A DNA stretch of 64,000 nt from Flagellimonas zhangzhouensis (GTDB lineage: Bacteria; Bacteroidota; Bacteroidia; Flavobacteriales; Flavobacteriaceae), in the NCBI RefSeq assembly GCF_900102925.1, contig NZ_FNKI01000006.1:1-64000 (forward strand), read 5' to 3'. This document shows, piece after piece, positions 1 through 8,719 of the stretch. The first letter of the stretch is position 1. Every line of letters starts with the position of its first letter. The notes under the pieces are model-generated. The model was not told where the DNA came from, did no database searches, and saw nothing but the letters and a program-made list of their open reading frames with translations. A program made the translations under genes and the position numbers.

Positions 1-936
1 GCTCCGTCAGCGCCATCTGCTCCCGCTGGTCCCTGGATACCTTGTGGACCCTGGATACCCTGTGGGCCAGTTGCTCCGTCTGCTCCTCTTAAATCAGTAG
101 TAGAAAAACCAAGACCGTCATCCGAGGTAAAGGTCACCACTCCTGTTGTATTGTCATAGCTACCGCCTGTGAAGCCCAAGCCATCGGTCCCATTGGTTCC
201 GTCTGCTCCATCGGCTCCTGCTGGACCTTGAATACCTTGCGGTCCCTGTGGGCCTGTTGCTCCATCCGCTCCTCTCAAATCGGTAGTGGAAAAACCAAGA
301 CCATCATCCGAGGTAAAGGTCACAACGCCTGTTGTATTGTCATAGTTCCCGCCTGTGAAGCCCAAACCATCGGTTCCATTGGTTCCATCTGCACCGTCAG
401 CTCCGTCAGCTCCCGCTGGACCTTGGATACCTTGTGGACCCTGAATACCCTGTGGACCAGTTGCTCCCCTTAAGTCAGTTGTAGAAAAACCAAGACCATC
501 ATCCGAGGTAAAGGTCACAACGCCAGTTGTATTGTCATAGCTTCCACCAGTGAAGCCTAATCCATCAGATCCATTTGTTCCGTCTGCTCCTGCTGGACCT
601 TGAATACCTTGCGGTCCCTGTGGACCTGTTGCTCCATCTACTCCATCTACTCCATCTGCCCCATCGGCACCATCCGCTCCTGCTGGTCCCTGGATACCTT
701 GTGGTCCCTGTGGGCCTGTTGCGCCGTCCGCTCCTCTCAAATCAGTGGTGGAAAATCCAAGACCATCATCCGAGGTAAAGGTCACAACGCCTGTTGTATT
801 GTCATAGCTCCCGCCTGTGAAGCCCAAACCATCGGTCCCATTGGTTCCGTCTGCTCCATCAGCACCATCTGCTCCGTCAGCTCCTGCTGGTCCTTGTGGA
901 CCTGCTGGACCTTGTGGGCCAGTAGCCCCTGCCGCT
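1..936 (-). repeat. Direct repeats encoding Gly-X-Y runs and DGLGFTGG modules
   Basis: Four near-identical blocks of about 105 bases encode the DGLGFTGG...TTDLRG module (approximately 80-200, 268-380, 463-575 and 731-836). They are separated by collagen-like GCA-GAT-GGA / CCA-CAA-GGT runs of varying length. Module spacing is about 190 bases, except for one longer gap of about 270. Such repeats favour slippage and recombination, so copy number probably varies between strains. Confidence 0.8.
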
Positions 937-1268
937 GCAATATCTGATATTGGAATTGATACGGTATTATTATCCGAATCGGTAAGCACTAGGTTTAACC
1001 CAACTACCTCCATTCGACTATTTATGGTATTGGTATCAGCATGGGTCAATTCCCATGAGTCTCCATCCCAGAAAAATAGTGTGCCCGAATCGGTATTGAT
1101 ATAAATATCACCTAAATCGGCTCCAGAAGGTGAAGTGGCACCTGCGGTGGTAACTTCAGTTCCTTTTAGAACTTCACAATTACATTGATCTTGAAGGGTA
1201 ACGGTAGTTTGGGAAAAAGCAATTCCTGTAAACAATAGAAATAATAGGGCAAGTATGCACTTCTTCAT
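1..1268 (-). CDS. Collagen-like repeat surface protein (3' end beyond window)
   Basis: The gene reads from an ATG at 1268 off the left edge, giving 422 complete codons with no stop. Residues 1-20 are a signal peptide (MKKCILALLFLLFTGIAFSQ), followed by a non-repetitive head of about 90 residues. From about residue 112 it alternates collagen-type Gly-X-Y runs (GPQGPAGPQGPAGADGADG) with a repeated 35-residue module containing DGLGFTGG, YDNTTGVVTFTSDDG and FSTTDLRGA; four modules are visible. It is therefore an exported, probably cell-surface fibrous protein. The C-terminus, where a type IX sorting domain would lie, is not in the window. It sits downstream of, and on the same strand as, an adhesin/SprF/OmpA operon but is separated from it by a terminator. 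The function is unknown; a structural or adhesive role is inference. Confidence 0.85.
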   Translation of the reverse strand, partial: MKKCILALLFLLFTGIAFSQTTVTLQDQCNCEVLKGTEVTTAGATSPSGADLGDIYINTDSGTLFFWDGDSWELTHADTNTINSRMEVVGLNLVLTDSDNNTVSIPISDIAAAGATGPQGPAGPQGPAGADGADGADGADGTNGTDGLGFTGGSYDNTTGVVTFTSDDGLGFSTTDLRGADGATGPQGPQGIQGPAGADGADGADGVDGVDGATGPQGPQGIQGPAGADGTNGSDGLGFTGGSYDNTTGVVTFTSDDGLGFSTTDLRGATGPQGIQGPQGIQGPAGADGADGADGTNGTDGLGFTGGNYDNTTGVVTFTSDDGLGFSTTDLRGADGATGPQGPQGIQGPAGADGADGTNGTDGLGFTGGSYDNTTGVVTFTSDDGLGFSTTDLRGADGATGPQGIQGPQGIQGPAGADGADG

Positions 1269-1629
1269 GAGGTTACTGTTTGTTGAGGGTCGTATCTGCT
1301 GAATTTTTGTAATCATTAATTATTGAAAACTTGGAAATCCATGTAATTCGGAGTACTCCTAAATTTCAATACGCTACAAAATTACCCTAGACATTAGGGG
1401 AAGAAAATAATTGTTGTAAAGGGGCATATTCCGACTGTATAGCTATCTTTTTTTGAGGTAAGCTTTTTACAATCTTTAGGATTTTGTTAAGACAGTTCGT
1501 CGATTAGACCACTTATAATGTTGAATAACATAGGTTATTTCCTACAAAAAATTCTATTGAATTTGGGATAAATCATAAAAAAAGCGGTCTCTATTGGACC
1601 GCTTTTTTTATTCTAAAGTTTGTAATCTA
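1269..1629. other. Intergenic region, 361 bases
   Basis: This region between two minus-strand genes holds the terminator of the OmpA-family gene (1577-1609) and a possible promoter for the collagen-like gene. On the minus strand, TAATTTTG at 1384-1377 fits the Bacteroidota -7 box TAnnTTTG, but no clear -33 box is visible and the leader would be about 100 bases. No ORF or RNA gene is recognisable in the rest. Confidence 0.5.
1577..1609 (-). terminator. Rho-independent terminator after the OmpA-family gene
   Basis: A stem AGCGGTC/GACCGCT with a short loop is flanked by A7 and T7 tracts. It lies 21 bases past the stop of the minus-strand OmpA-family gene and ends the adhesin-SprF-OmpA operon. 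It could act in both directions. Confidence 0.85.
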
Positions 1630-3585
1630 TTATTCAAAAATGATAAACTCGGATCGTCTGTTCAATTGATGTTGGTCTTCCGAACAAGGTACACCATTCG
1701 CGCACTCATTAACCAATCTGGTTTCACCAAATCCTTCACCTTGAAGTCTATCTCGTGAAATACCTTTTGAAATCATATAATCTACAGTTGATTCTGCTCT
1801 TTTTTGTGATAACCAAAGGTTATAAGCATCAATACCTCGACTATCGGTATGCGAGTTCACCTTAATTTTTAAACTTGGGTATTTTTCCATCGCGACGATT
1901 ACTTTCTGAATTTCAATCTCTGCGTCTGGTCGTATGTTGTATTTGTTCAAATCGAAATAAATGGTACTTAGCTGTAATAATTTCGCCAAATCATCACCAA
2001 ATCCTCCAGTGACCACATCCCTCTCTAGATAAAAGTCTATTATTCGAGGCTTGCCATCGGATTTACTAATGTATTCTTCGGCAGGAACATAACCATCACG
2101 AGATGCTCTTACGAAATTACCTTTGGAACAATCCAACATTAACATATAGTTTCCATTGGAGTCGGTAATGGTTGATGAAACTTCTTGATTTTCTTCATCA
2201 ATGACCTTCACAGTTGCTCCTGCCAAAACTTCATTTGAAATTCTATCACGAACGGTTCCTGTTACTTCTTGAATGCAATCCAATACCAATGGCTCATTCT
2301 CTACAAAACTGTAGATGTCATCTCCACCTAAACCTCCATCTCTATTGGATGAGAAATAGCCTGTTTTGTCTTCAGGATTAAAAATATAGGAAAAATCATC
2401 CTTTGGTCCGTTGACTGGCCGACCTACATTTACAACTGGCTGGCTATAATCGTTATAGGCAATTTTAGTTGCAAAAATATCAAGTCCGCCCAGTCCTTGG
2501 TGCCCATCGGAAGAAAAGAACAATACTCCGTCTTGTGTGATAAAAGGAAAGGTTTCCCTGCCAACGGTATTGATATTGCTCCCTAAATTTTCAATGGGTC
2601 CGTAAGTACCGTCACCTATAATATCGGTCATAAAAATGTCGGATTGGCCTAAACTTCCAGGCATATCGGAAACAAAATAAAGTTTCTTTTCATCTGGACT
2701 CAACACTGGATGTGCCACCGAGTAAGCATCACTATTAAAAGGGAGTTCGGTAATATTGGTCCAAACACCATCTACATTTTCCGCACTATAAATTTTTAAG
2801 CGAATGATTCCTGCCTCGTCCTTTTTCTTTTTACCGTCCAAAATATTGTTACGCGTAAAATACATTATGGTGCCATCTTTAGTAACCACTGATGTAGATT
2901 CGTGTAGACGTGTATTCACATCCCCTGGCAATTTTACCACTTTGTTATTGGAGGCGCTATCCGCATTTACTTTGTAAAGGTCCAAGAAATCGCTTGCATT
3001 CCAAGTGTGTCTGTATCTTGCGAAATTTCCTGTATCCCTGTCGGAGGCGAAAATCAATCCTTTTTCATAATAGGCTGCAGCGAAATCGGAATATTTACTA
3101 TTGTAAGGAAAAGATTTAAGAGTGTACCTGCCTGAATTTTCCTCGATTTTGGCCATGTAATCGGCATCGAAATTTTCAGAAACGGCAGTGATCTCTTTGA
3201 AATCCTGCATCAATCTGGCAGATTCATCATAATTTCCGATAGACTTTAAACTTTGGGCATATTTAAAGATGTCTTCAACTTCCATTTCATCTGGAAAGGT
3301 CTCTTCCAACTTTTTGAAGATATCCGCAGCTTCTTGGTATTTTGCATTGAAGTAATACGAATTACCTAATTTCTTTAAAAGATCTGCTGAAACATATCCC
3401 TTGTCCAATACTTTCTTATAAATATCAATGGCTGGACTAAATGAATATTCATTGTAGTTTTCATCTGCTCGATCTAATACCCTAGTGACTTGTCTACTTG
3501 GGAGACTGTCTTGTTGTGCAACCAATTGGGTGGTAGCTCCAAAAACCATGATCAATAAGAAAAGTACTCTCTTTAGCATCATCAA
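1630..3585 (-). CDS. TPR/PD40/OmpA family outer-membrane protein
   Basis: A 651-residue protein with a signal peptide ending near VAQQ (about residue 24). Domains in order: TPR-like helical repeats (about 30-130); a WD40-like PD40 propeller (about 160-430) with recurring YFSS/DIFMTD motifs; a carboxypeptidase-regulatory-like beta-sandwich (about 440-510); and an OmpA C-terminal peptidoglycan-binding domain (about 535-651) with YFDLNKYNIRPDAE and HTDSRG. This architecture is typical of the OmpA-like partner encoded next to SprF/PorP proteins in gliding Bacteroidota. It starts 6 bases after the stop of the PorP/SprF gene, so the two are co-transcribed. It probably anchors the secretion or adhesin complex to peptidoglycan; that role is inferred from context. 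The exact ATG is ambiguous (three consecutive Met codons). Confidence 0.92.
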   Translation of the reverse strand: MMMLKRVLFLLIMVFGATTQLVAQQDSLPSRQVTRVLDRADENYNEYSFSPAIDIYKKVLDKGYVSADLLKKLGNSYYFNAKYQEAADIFKKLEETFPDEMEVEDIFKYAQSLKSIGNYDESARLMQDFKEITAVSENFDADYMAKIEENSGRYTLKSFPYNSKYSDFAAAYYEKGLIFASDRDTGNFARYRHTWNASDFLDLYKVNADSASNNKVVKLPGDVNTRLHESTSVVTKDGTIMYFTRNNILDGKKKKDEAGIIRLKIYSAENVDGVWTNITELPFNSDAYSVAHPVLSPDEKKLYFVSDMPGSLGQSDIFMTDIIGDGTYGPIENLGSNINTVGRETFPFITQDGVLFFSSDGHQGLGGLDIFATKIAYNDYSQPVVNVGRPVNGPKDDFSYIFNPEDKTGYFSSNRDGGLGGDDIYSFVENEPLVLDCIQEVTGTVRDRISNEVLAGATVKVIDEENQEVSSTITDSNGNYMLMLDCSKGNFVRASRDGYVPAEEYISKSDGKPRIIDFYLERDVVTGGFGDDLAKLLQLSTIYFDLNKYNIRPDAEIEIQKVIVAMEKYPSLKIKVNSHTDSRGIDAYNLWLSQKRAESTVDYMISKGISRDRLQGEGFGETRLVNECANGVPCSEDQHQLNRRSEFIIFE

Positions 3586-3591
3586 TGGGTT

Positions 3592-4542
3592 TTAAAAGAA
3601 TCTTGGTGATATGGTTCTTTGGAATGATTTCAACAATTCCAAACGCAAAAACACTTCGAATGAACCATCGTTAAACTGGGTACCTCCCAATTCTGTTGTT
3701 TCTCGATCGTAGGCAAGCCCCACCATCAATTGTTCTGTCAATTGAAATCCAACCAATCCACTCAATGCGGCATCCCAGCGATAGGCGGCCCCAAAACTAA
3801 ATTTCTCAGCAAACAGGAAACTAGCAGATACATCTACTTGCAATGGTGCTCCACTCACAGCTTTGGTCAATAAAGCTGGTTTAAATTGCAAATCAGCTCC
3901 AATATCGAACACATATCCTGTAATGAAATAGAAATTCATGCGTTCTGCGGACAAGAAATTTACATCGCCTTCCGTATTGTCATTATCAAAATAATCAGCT
4001 TCCAATACATTGGGCAACGATACTCCTGCATAGAATTTATCGGTATGATAATATACCCCTAAACCAAAGTTTGGCGTGAATTTATTATCAATATTGTCTT
4101 GGTTTACCACCTCTTGGTCAAAGTTTCGAAGTCCGTTAAAATCAAGGCTCAACATATTCCCCCCTGCCTTTAATCCAAAAGATAACTTGGCATCCATGGA
4201 AACATCGATGGTATAGGACACCATTGCATCCAAATAGGTTTCTTGAACCACTCCATCTCCGATATTATCGTTCACAATCGAGATTCCATATCCCAACCTA
4301 CTGTTACGAATTGGGGAATGAAGGTTTATTGTAAAGGTTTCGGGGGCTCCATCCAAACCTACCCACTGTGATCGATACAATGCAGCCAAACTCAATTGCC
4401 CTCTAGAACCTGCATAAGCAGGATTTACAGTCATGGTGTTGTACATATATTGCGTATACTGGGCATCCTGCTGAGCTAAAAGCTGGTTGGATACGATTCC
4501 AATTAACAACAATAATGGGATTATAATCTTTTTTCTTACCAT
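3592..4542 (-). CDS. PorP/SprF family type IX secretion membrane protein
   Basis: A 316-residue outer-membrane beta-barrel protein. The signal peptide ends at about LLAQ (residue 24) and is followed directly by the family signature QDAQYTQYMYNTMTVNPAYAGSRG. Alternating hydrophobic strands run to the C-terminus, which ends in the aromatic residues RFF. In gliding flavobacteria, SprF-type proteins are needed to export adhesins bearing a type B C-terminal domain. This gene lies 12 bases after such an adhesin gene and 6 bases before an OmpA-family gene, which is the classic gene order. It is probably the dedicated export or anchoring partner of the upstream 1258-residue protein (inference). Confidence 0.93.
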   Translation of the reverse strand: MVRKKIIIPLLLLIGIVSNQLLAQQDAQYTQYMYNTMTVNPAYAGSRGQLSLAALYRSQWVGLDGAPETFTINLHSPIRNSRLGYGISIVNDNIGDGVVQETYLDAMVSYTIDVSMDAKLSFGLKAGGNMLSLDFNGLRNFDQEVVNQDNIDNKFTPNFGLGVYYHTDKFYAGVSLPNVLEADYFDNDNTEGDVNFLSAERMNFYFITGYVFDIGADLQFKPALLTKAVSGAPLQVDVSASFLFAEKFSFGAAYRWDAALSGLVGFQLTEQLMVGLAYDRETTELGGTQFNDGSFEVFLRLELLKSFQRTISPRFF

Positions 4543-4554
4543 TTGATCAATAGG

Positions 4555-7500
4555 TTATCTACTTATATAGATGTATTCGGAATCGGTGAAACTGCCTTCA
4601 TCCGTTTCGTAATTAAAAATATAAAAATACACTCCTGCTGGCAGGTATTGGTTTACTCCAATCGAGGACCTACCTCTGGAGCGGCCATCGAACACATTGT
4701 TTATGTTGTCGTAATTTTTCCCTTCATAAACTGCCACACCCCATCTGTTGAAAATGCGAAGCGTACTATTTCTGATTTTATCAACACCACGAATGAACAG
4801 GAAGTCATTTTTCAAATCTCCATTTGGGGTCAATATTTGGTTTACCTCAATTTTTGAACCTTCCTCATTATTTTCCTCATCAATTATAACGGTTACTGTC
4901 GCCGTATCGCAATTGTCCACATTGGCAATCTCGCAAATTGTGTATTCAATGGTATAAGTTCCTGGTGGAATGCCTTCTTCAATGGTCACACTTCCATTTT
5001 CGTTAATGGTTAAAATGCCATCTGAAGTAGATGTCAATATTACGGTTTCCAAAGTAGCAGGTTCATCATTCAAGGTATCATTAAGCAATACGTTACTGCC
5101 ATCAATGGTGATATCGTCACTTTCTACGGTGTATGAATCATCAACTGCGTCAATGACGTTTCCTCCCATTCCTTCTTCCACTGTTACGGTTACTGTCGCA
5201 GTATCACAATTGTCCACATTGGCAATCTCACAAATGGTATAATCAATGGTGTAGGTTCCAGGGACAGTTCCAGTTGCCACAGTTATACTTCCATCTTCGT
5301 TGATTGTTAGAGCATCTGTTGGGGTTGATGATAAAATCACGTTTTCCAAACTTACGGGCTCACCATTCAAGGTATCGTTGGACAATACATCGCTTTCTGC
5401 AATATCTCCTTCTCCGTTTGAAACGTATGAATCTTCCACAGCATCAATAACGTTTCCTCCCATTCCTTCTTCTACTGTTACGGTAACTGTCGCGGTATCA
5501 CAATTGTCCACATTGGCAATCTCACAAATGGTATAATCGATGGTGTATGATCCAGGGACAGTTCCAGTTGCCACAGTTATACTTCCATCTTCATTAATGG
5601 TTAGGGCATCTGTCGGCGTTGATGATAAAATCACGTTCTCCAAACTTACGGGCTCACCATTCAAGGTATCGTTTGACAATACATCGCTTTCTGCAATATC
5701 TCCTTCAACTGAAACATAGGAATCGTTAACTGCATCGATGAGGTTTGAACCAACTTCAATAGACACTTTTGCCGAGGCACACACATTAGGATCCTCATTA
5801 ACGTTACATACTTGATAAATTATGGTTACTGTTGAATTTGATTCTACCAGTGTTGGTGTGTAGTTTAGCATTCCTGTTTCGGCATCCAAAATCAATGTAC
5901 CCATTGCATCTCCTCCAATTCTGGATATATTGGTCACACCAAGATTGGCAGCATCATTGTTAGGCAAATAATCATCATTTTCCAAAATATTGATGGCGAC
6001 CTCGGTAAGTGCAGGAGTAGAACCTGAGTCATCCCTTGCAGTTGCATTCAATGGGTCTGGATCATTTCCGTTTGGATTCCCGTCTCCGTCACAATCCAAG
6101 TTGTTCCATTCTTCCGAAGGTTCCAAAGTGACACTTTCTGGATTGTAATCACAAGGATCTAATGGATTGGTACCATCTGAAACTTCATCTTCATTGGTTA
6201 CTCCATCGCCGTCACAGTCACTAGTGTTCCAAGTGGATGAAGTATCAACTGTTTGACTTTCCAAATTAAAATCACAGGCATCATTTGGATCCGTGCCATC
6301 TTCTTCTTCATCTCCATTGGTCACACCATCACCATCGCAATCGGCTTCCAAATAATCACCACTTTGCGGTAATGTTATACTTTCTGGATTATAATCACAG
6401 GGATCAAAAGGATCAGTCCCATCTGTTTCTTCATCTTGGTTAGTAACCCCATCACCATCACAATCCCCATTTAGGTATTCCTCACTTTGCGGTTCGGTTA
6501 CATGTTCTTTTATGTAATCGCAATAGTCCAAGGGATCGGTTTCATCCTCTTCCTCAACATCATCGGGCACTCCATCACCATCCGTATCGGTTTCATCTGT
6601 TGGATCTAAATAATCTGGGGTTCCATCTCCATCGGTATCGTCATTAGTTGGATCACCATCACCGTCAGCATCTTCATCAGGAGTAGGTATGCCATCTCCA
6701 TCATCATCGGTATCTCTATAATTCACATCACCTTCTTCGTCTCTATCGGGCAAATCTGTGGCAGGATTCTCAATTTCATCATTTACATCGAATCCATCAT
6801 TTACATCACTTCCTTCGTAACCATCATCCAATCCATCTCCATCGGTATCAATTCCTGTAAATGTCCAATCTGGAATCCCATCAAAGTTAAAGTCATTCCC
6901 TTCGTTATTGTCCGGCACCCAATCATTATCTGAATCATCATCCAAATAATCCGGTGTACCATCATCATCTGTATCTTCTACGGAAAGGCCTACAGTTTCT
7001 CCACTTTCATAGGCATCATCCACTCCATTTTCGTTTGAATCCTGTCCAGAAGGAGGAATATACTCGAATGTAGGCTGCGCTTCCACATTATCAGGAATGC
7101 CATCATTATCACTGTCAATATCCAATCGGTCTGGATAACCATCCATATCACTATCCACATCGACACTAAAATTTGTAGTCTGCGGGTTATTAAAGTTATC
7201 CAAGCATGTGAATTGAATTCCAGCTTGTCGAGCCACATTGGTAGTGAAATTATTGTCGACATCGGCCTTAATTCCAAATCTAAAGACGAAAGAATCGATG
7301 TTTATAAATTCAACAGCAACATTGACTGCAGGAACTTGATTGGAAATACCATCATATTCCTTAGAGCCCCCATTTACAAGAAATCCACCAGTTGTATTCT
7401 GAACAGTAATCTCATTGTTTTCATCTAATGTAAAACTGGCTGGGGTATTGAATCTATTGTATTCTTGATATTCATTATTACCATCTACATCCAAAAAGTT

Positions 7501-8331
7501 AGCACTCAATTCCTCTAAAATTACTGGAATGTTTGTACCAACTTCAACAAATGAGATTCTAAAATCTACATAAGGTCTTCTATCGGTTGAAGTTGTAGTA
7601 AAATAAATTTCAGGTTTAAAAAATTCTGGATCAGTTGCATTTTGATCTAAATATAGAATTTCGCCATTATCCACTTTTTCAATGGTCACCAAAGCATCCA
7701 AATCGTTGGTCACTTGATTATAACGATATACTGCACCTTCAGAAAGTGCAATTCCATATTCCAAAACAGGTTCGCTGCCAAAGTTTAATTTAGGAACGGT
7801 AGTACAATCAAAATCTTCACTAATAACACTCGATTCATTTTGATCTAGAATACCATCATTATCAGAATCCATATCCAAATAATCAGGTATTCCATCAGAA
7901 TCAGTATCAACAGGAGTTATTCCTTCACCTGCTCCAGGGTAGGATTCGTAGGCGTCGTCCAAACCATTTCCATCGGAATCAATACCAGATGGCAGTTGAA
8001 ATGTATTATGAAATTGAGCTTCGTAATTGTCCAACAATCCATCACCATCAGAATCTGGGTCTAAATAATTTGGGATACCATCTCCGTCACTATCCAAAGT
8101 ATAGCCTTCGACAACATCTAAAATACCATCGTTGTCATCATCAATATCTATGTGGTCAGGTATACCATCGCCATCTGTGTCCGTATCCAATGAAGTACTA
8201 TTAGGAAGGGATTCAACAATTGCACCTCTAGAATCAATAGCAGATACAACCGTAGGGTATATGGGAAATCCTAAAAGTAGAACAAGCACTATAATGCCCT
8301 TCCTGAAATTCAAGAAAGTAATTTTTTCCAT
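4555..8331 (-). CDS. Type IX-secreted adhesin: thrombospondin-3 repeats and gliding-type C-terminal domain
   Basis: A 1258-residue, strongly acidic secreted protein. After an N-terminal signal segment (about 1-31) come many calcium-binding thrombospondin type 3 repeats of the form DTDGDGIPDHxDxDDDNDGI (about 50-165 and 395-770). A beta domain interrupts them at about 170-390. Three Ig/cadherin-like modules follow (about 860-1155; the first two nearly identical), each with SNDTLNGEP and YTICEIANVDNCDTATV. The last 90 residues (NQILTPNGDLKNDF, IFNRWGVAVYEG, LPAGVYFYIF) are a gliding-motility-associated (type B) C-terminal domain for type IX secretion. It is the first gene of a three-gene operon with PorP/SprF and OmpA proteins. 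Calcium binding and adhesion are inferred from the families. Confidence 0.93.
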   Translation of the reverse strand: MEKITFLNFRKGIIVLVLLLGFPIYPTVVSAIDSRGAIVESLPNSTSLDTDTDGDGIPDHIDIDDDNDGILDVVEGYTLDSDGDGIPNYLDPDSDGDGLLDNYEAQFHNTFQLPSGIDSDGNGLDDAYESYPGAGEGITPVDTDSDGIPDYLDMDSDNDGILDQNESSVISEDFDCTTVPKLNFGSEPVLEYGIALSEGAVYRYNQVTNDLDALVTIEKVDNGEILYLDQNATDPEFFKPEIYFTTTSTDRRPYVDFRISFVEVGTNIPVILEELSANFLDVDGNNEYQEYNRFNTPASFTLDENNEITVQNTTGGFLVNGGSKEYDGISNQVPAVNVAVEFINIDSFVFRFGIKADVDNNFTTNVARQAGIQFTCLDNFNNPQTTNFSVDVDSDMDGYPDRLDIDSDNDGIPDNVEAQPTFEYIPPSGQDSNENGVDDAYESGETVGLSVEDTDDDGTPDYLDDDSDNDWVPDNNEGNDFNFDGIPDWTFTGIDTDGDGLDDGYEGSDVNDGFDVNDEIENPATDLPDRDEEGDVNYRDTDDDGDGIPTPDEDADGDGDPTNDDTDGDGTPDYLDPTDETDTDGDGVPDDVEEEDETDPLDYCDYIKEHVTEPQSEEYLNGDCDGDGVTNQDEETDGTDPFDPCDYNPESITLPQSGDYLEADCDGDGVTNGDEEEDGTDPNDACDFNLESQTVDTSSTWNTSDCDGDGVTNEDEVSDGTNPLDPCDYNPESVTLEPSEEWNNLDCDGDGNPNGNDPDPLNATARDDSGSTPALTEVAINILENDDYLPNNDAANLGVTNISRIGGDAMGTLILDAETGMLNYTPTLVESNSTVTIIYQVCNVNEDPNVCASAKVSIEVGSNLIDAVNDSYVSVEGDIAESDVLSNDTLNGEPVSLENVILSSTPTDALTINEDGSITVATGTVPGSYTIDYTICEIANVDNCDTATVTVTVEEGMGGNVIDAVEDSYVSNGEGDIAESDVLSNDTLNGEPVSLENVILSSTPTDALTINEDGSITVATGTVPGTYTIDYTICEIANVDNCDTATVTVTVEEGMGGNVIDAVDDSYTVESDDITIDGSNVLLNDTLNDEPATLETVILTSTSDGILTINENGSVTIEEGIPPGTYTIEYTICEIANVDNCDTATVTVIIDEENNEEGSKIEVNQILTPNGDLKNDFLFIRGVDKIRNSTLRIFNRWGVAVYEGKNYDNINNVFDGRSRGRSSIGVNQYLPAGVYFYIFNYETDEGSFTDSEYIYISR
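4870..5745 (-). repeat. Three tandem 294-base modules inside the adhesin gene
   Basis: Copies lie at about 5461-5745, 5167-5460 and 4870-5166. The first two are offset by exactly 294 bases (98 codons) and differ at only about 15 of 250 positions by eye; the third is more diverged. They encode consecutive Ig-like modules. The near identity points to recent duplication or gene conversion. Confidence 0.85.
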
Positions 8332-8719
8332 AAATGATAAGTTTTGGTCAACTAATCACCATGGCTACAGTAGAATTCAAACGTGTAAGAAATTGGGGCT
8401 CCTTATTGTTTTTATCTCTCTTTATTGGAAACCTAAGTACTCCAATTGGTCACATAGTTACATGATTTGACCTGCACCACCTATTTTAATCGATAAAAAG
8501 CGATTTCAACAACCCCATCTACTACATCTAACTATTTCACCAACAGATGAGAAGGCCATTCCCAAAGAGAATCATAAAAACGGGCGGAAAATACTCTACT
8601 TTTTCCAACCAGTGAATTACTTGGAGGTAATTTTATCCAATGATATTAACAATAGTCAATCCTGTCTAAAATGACAGGGAAAACATTTAATTCCCTTATT
8701 TTTGCCGAAATTTTTGTTG
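8332..8719. other. Divergent intergenic region, 388 bases
   Basis: This lies between the adhesin operon (minus) and prfC (plus). It contains a small inverted repeat, CCTGTC-TAAAAT-GACAGG, at 8661-8678 and the prfC -7 box at 8697-8704. No convincing TAnnTTTG box for the adhesin operon and no ORF or RNA gene is visible. Confidence 0.45.
8697..8704 (+). promoter_or_regulatory. Candidate -7 promoter box of prfC
   Basis: TATTTTTG matches the Bacteroidota primary-sigma -7 consensus TAnnTTTG and lies 15 bases before the prfC ATG. No good -33 TTTG is visible at the usual spacing, but the hairpin at 8661-8678 covers that region. Confidence 0.5.

Noticed and set aside
1..1268. Plus-strand ORFs across the collagen-like region
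   Set aside because: They are antisense readings of the Gly-X-Y repeats; the minus strand has a signal peptide and one continuous frame.
8702..8719. TTG start giving six extra residues to PrfC
   Set aside because: It lies inside the -7 box, and the ATG at 8720 gives the usual N-terminus.
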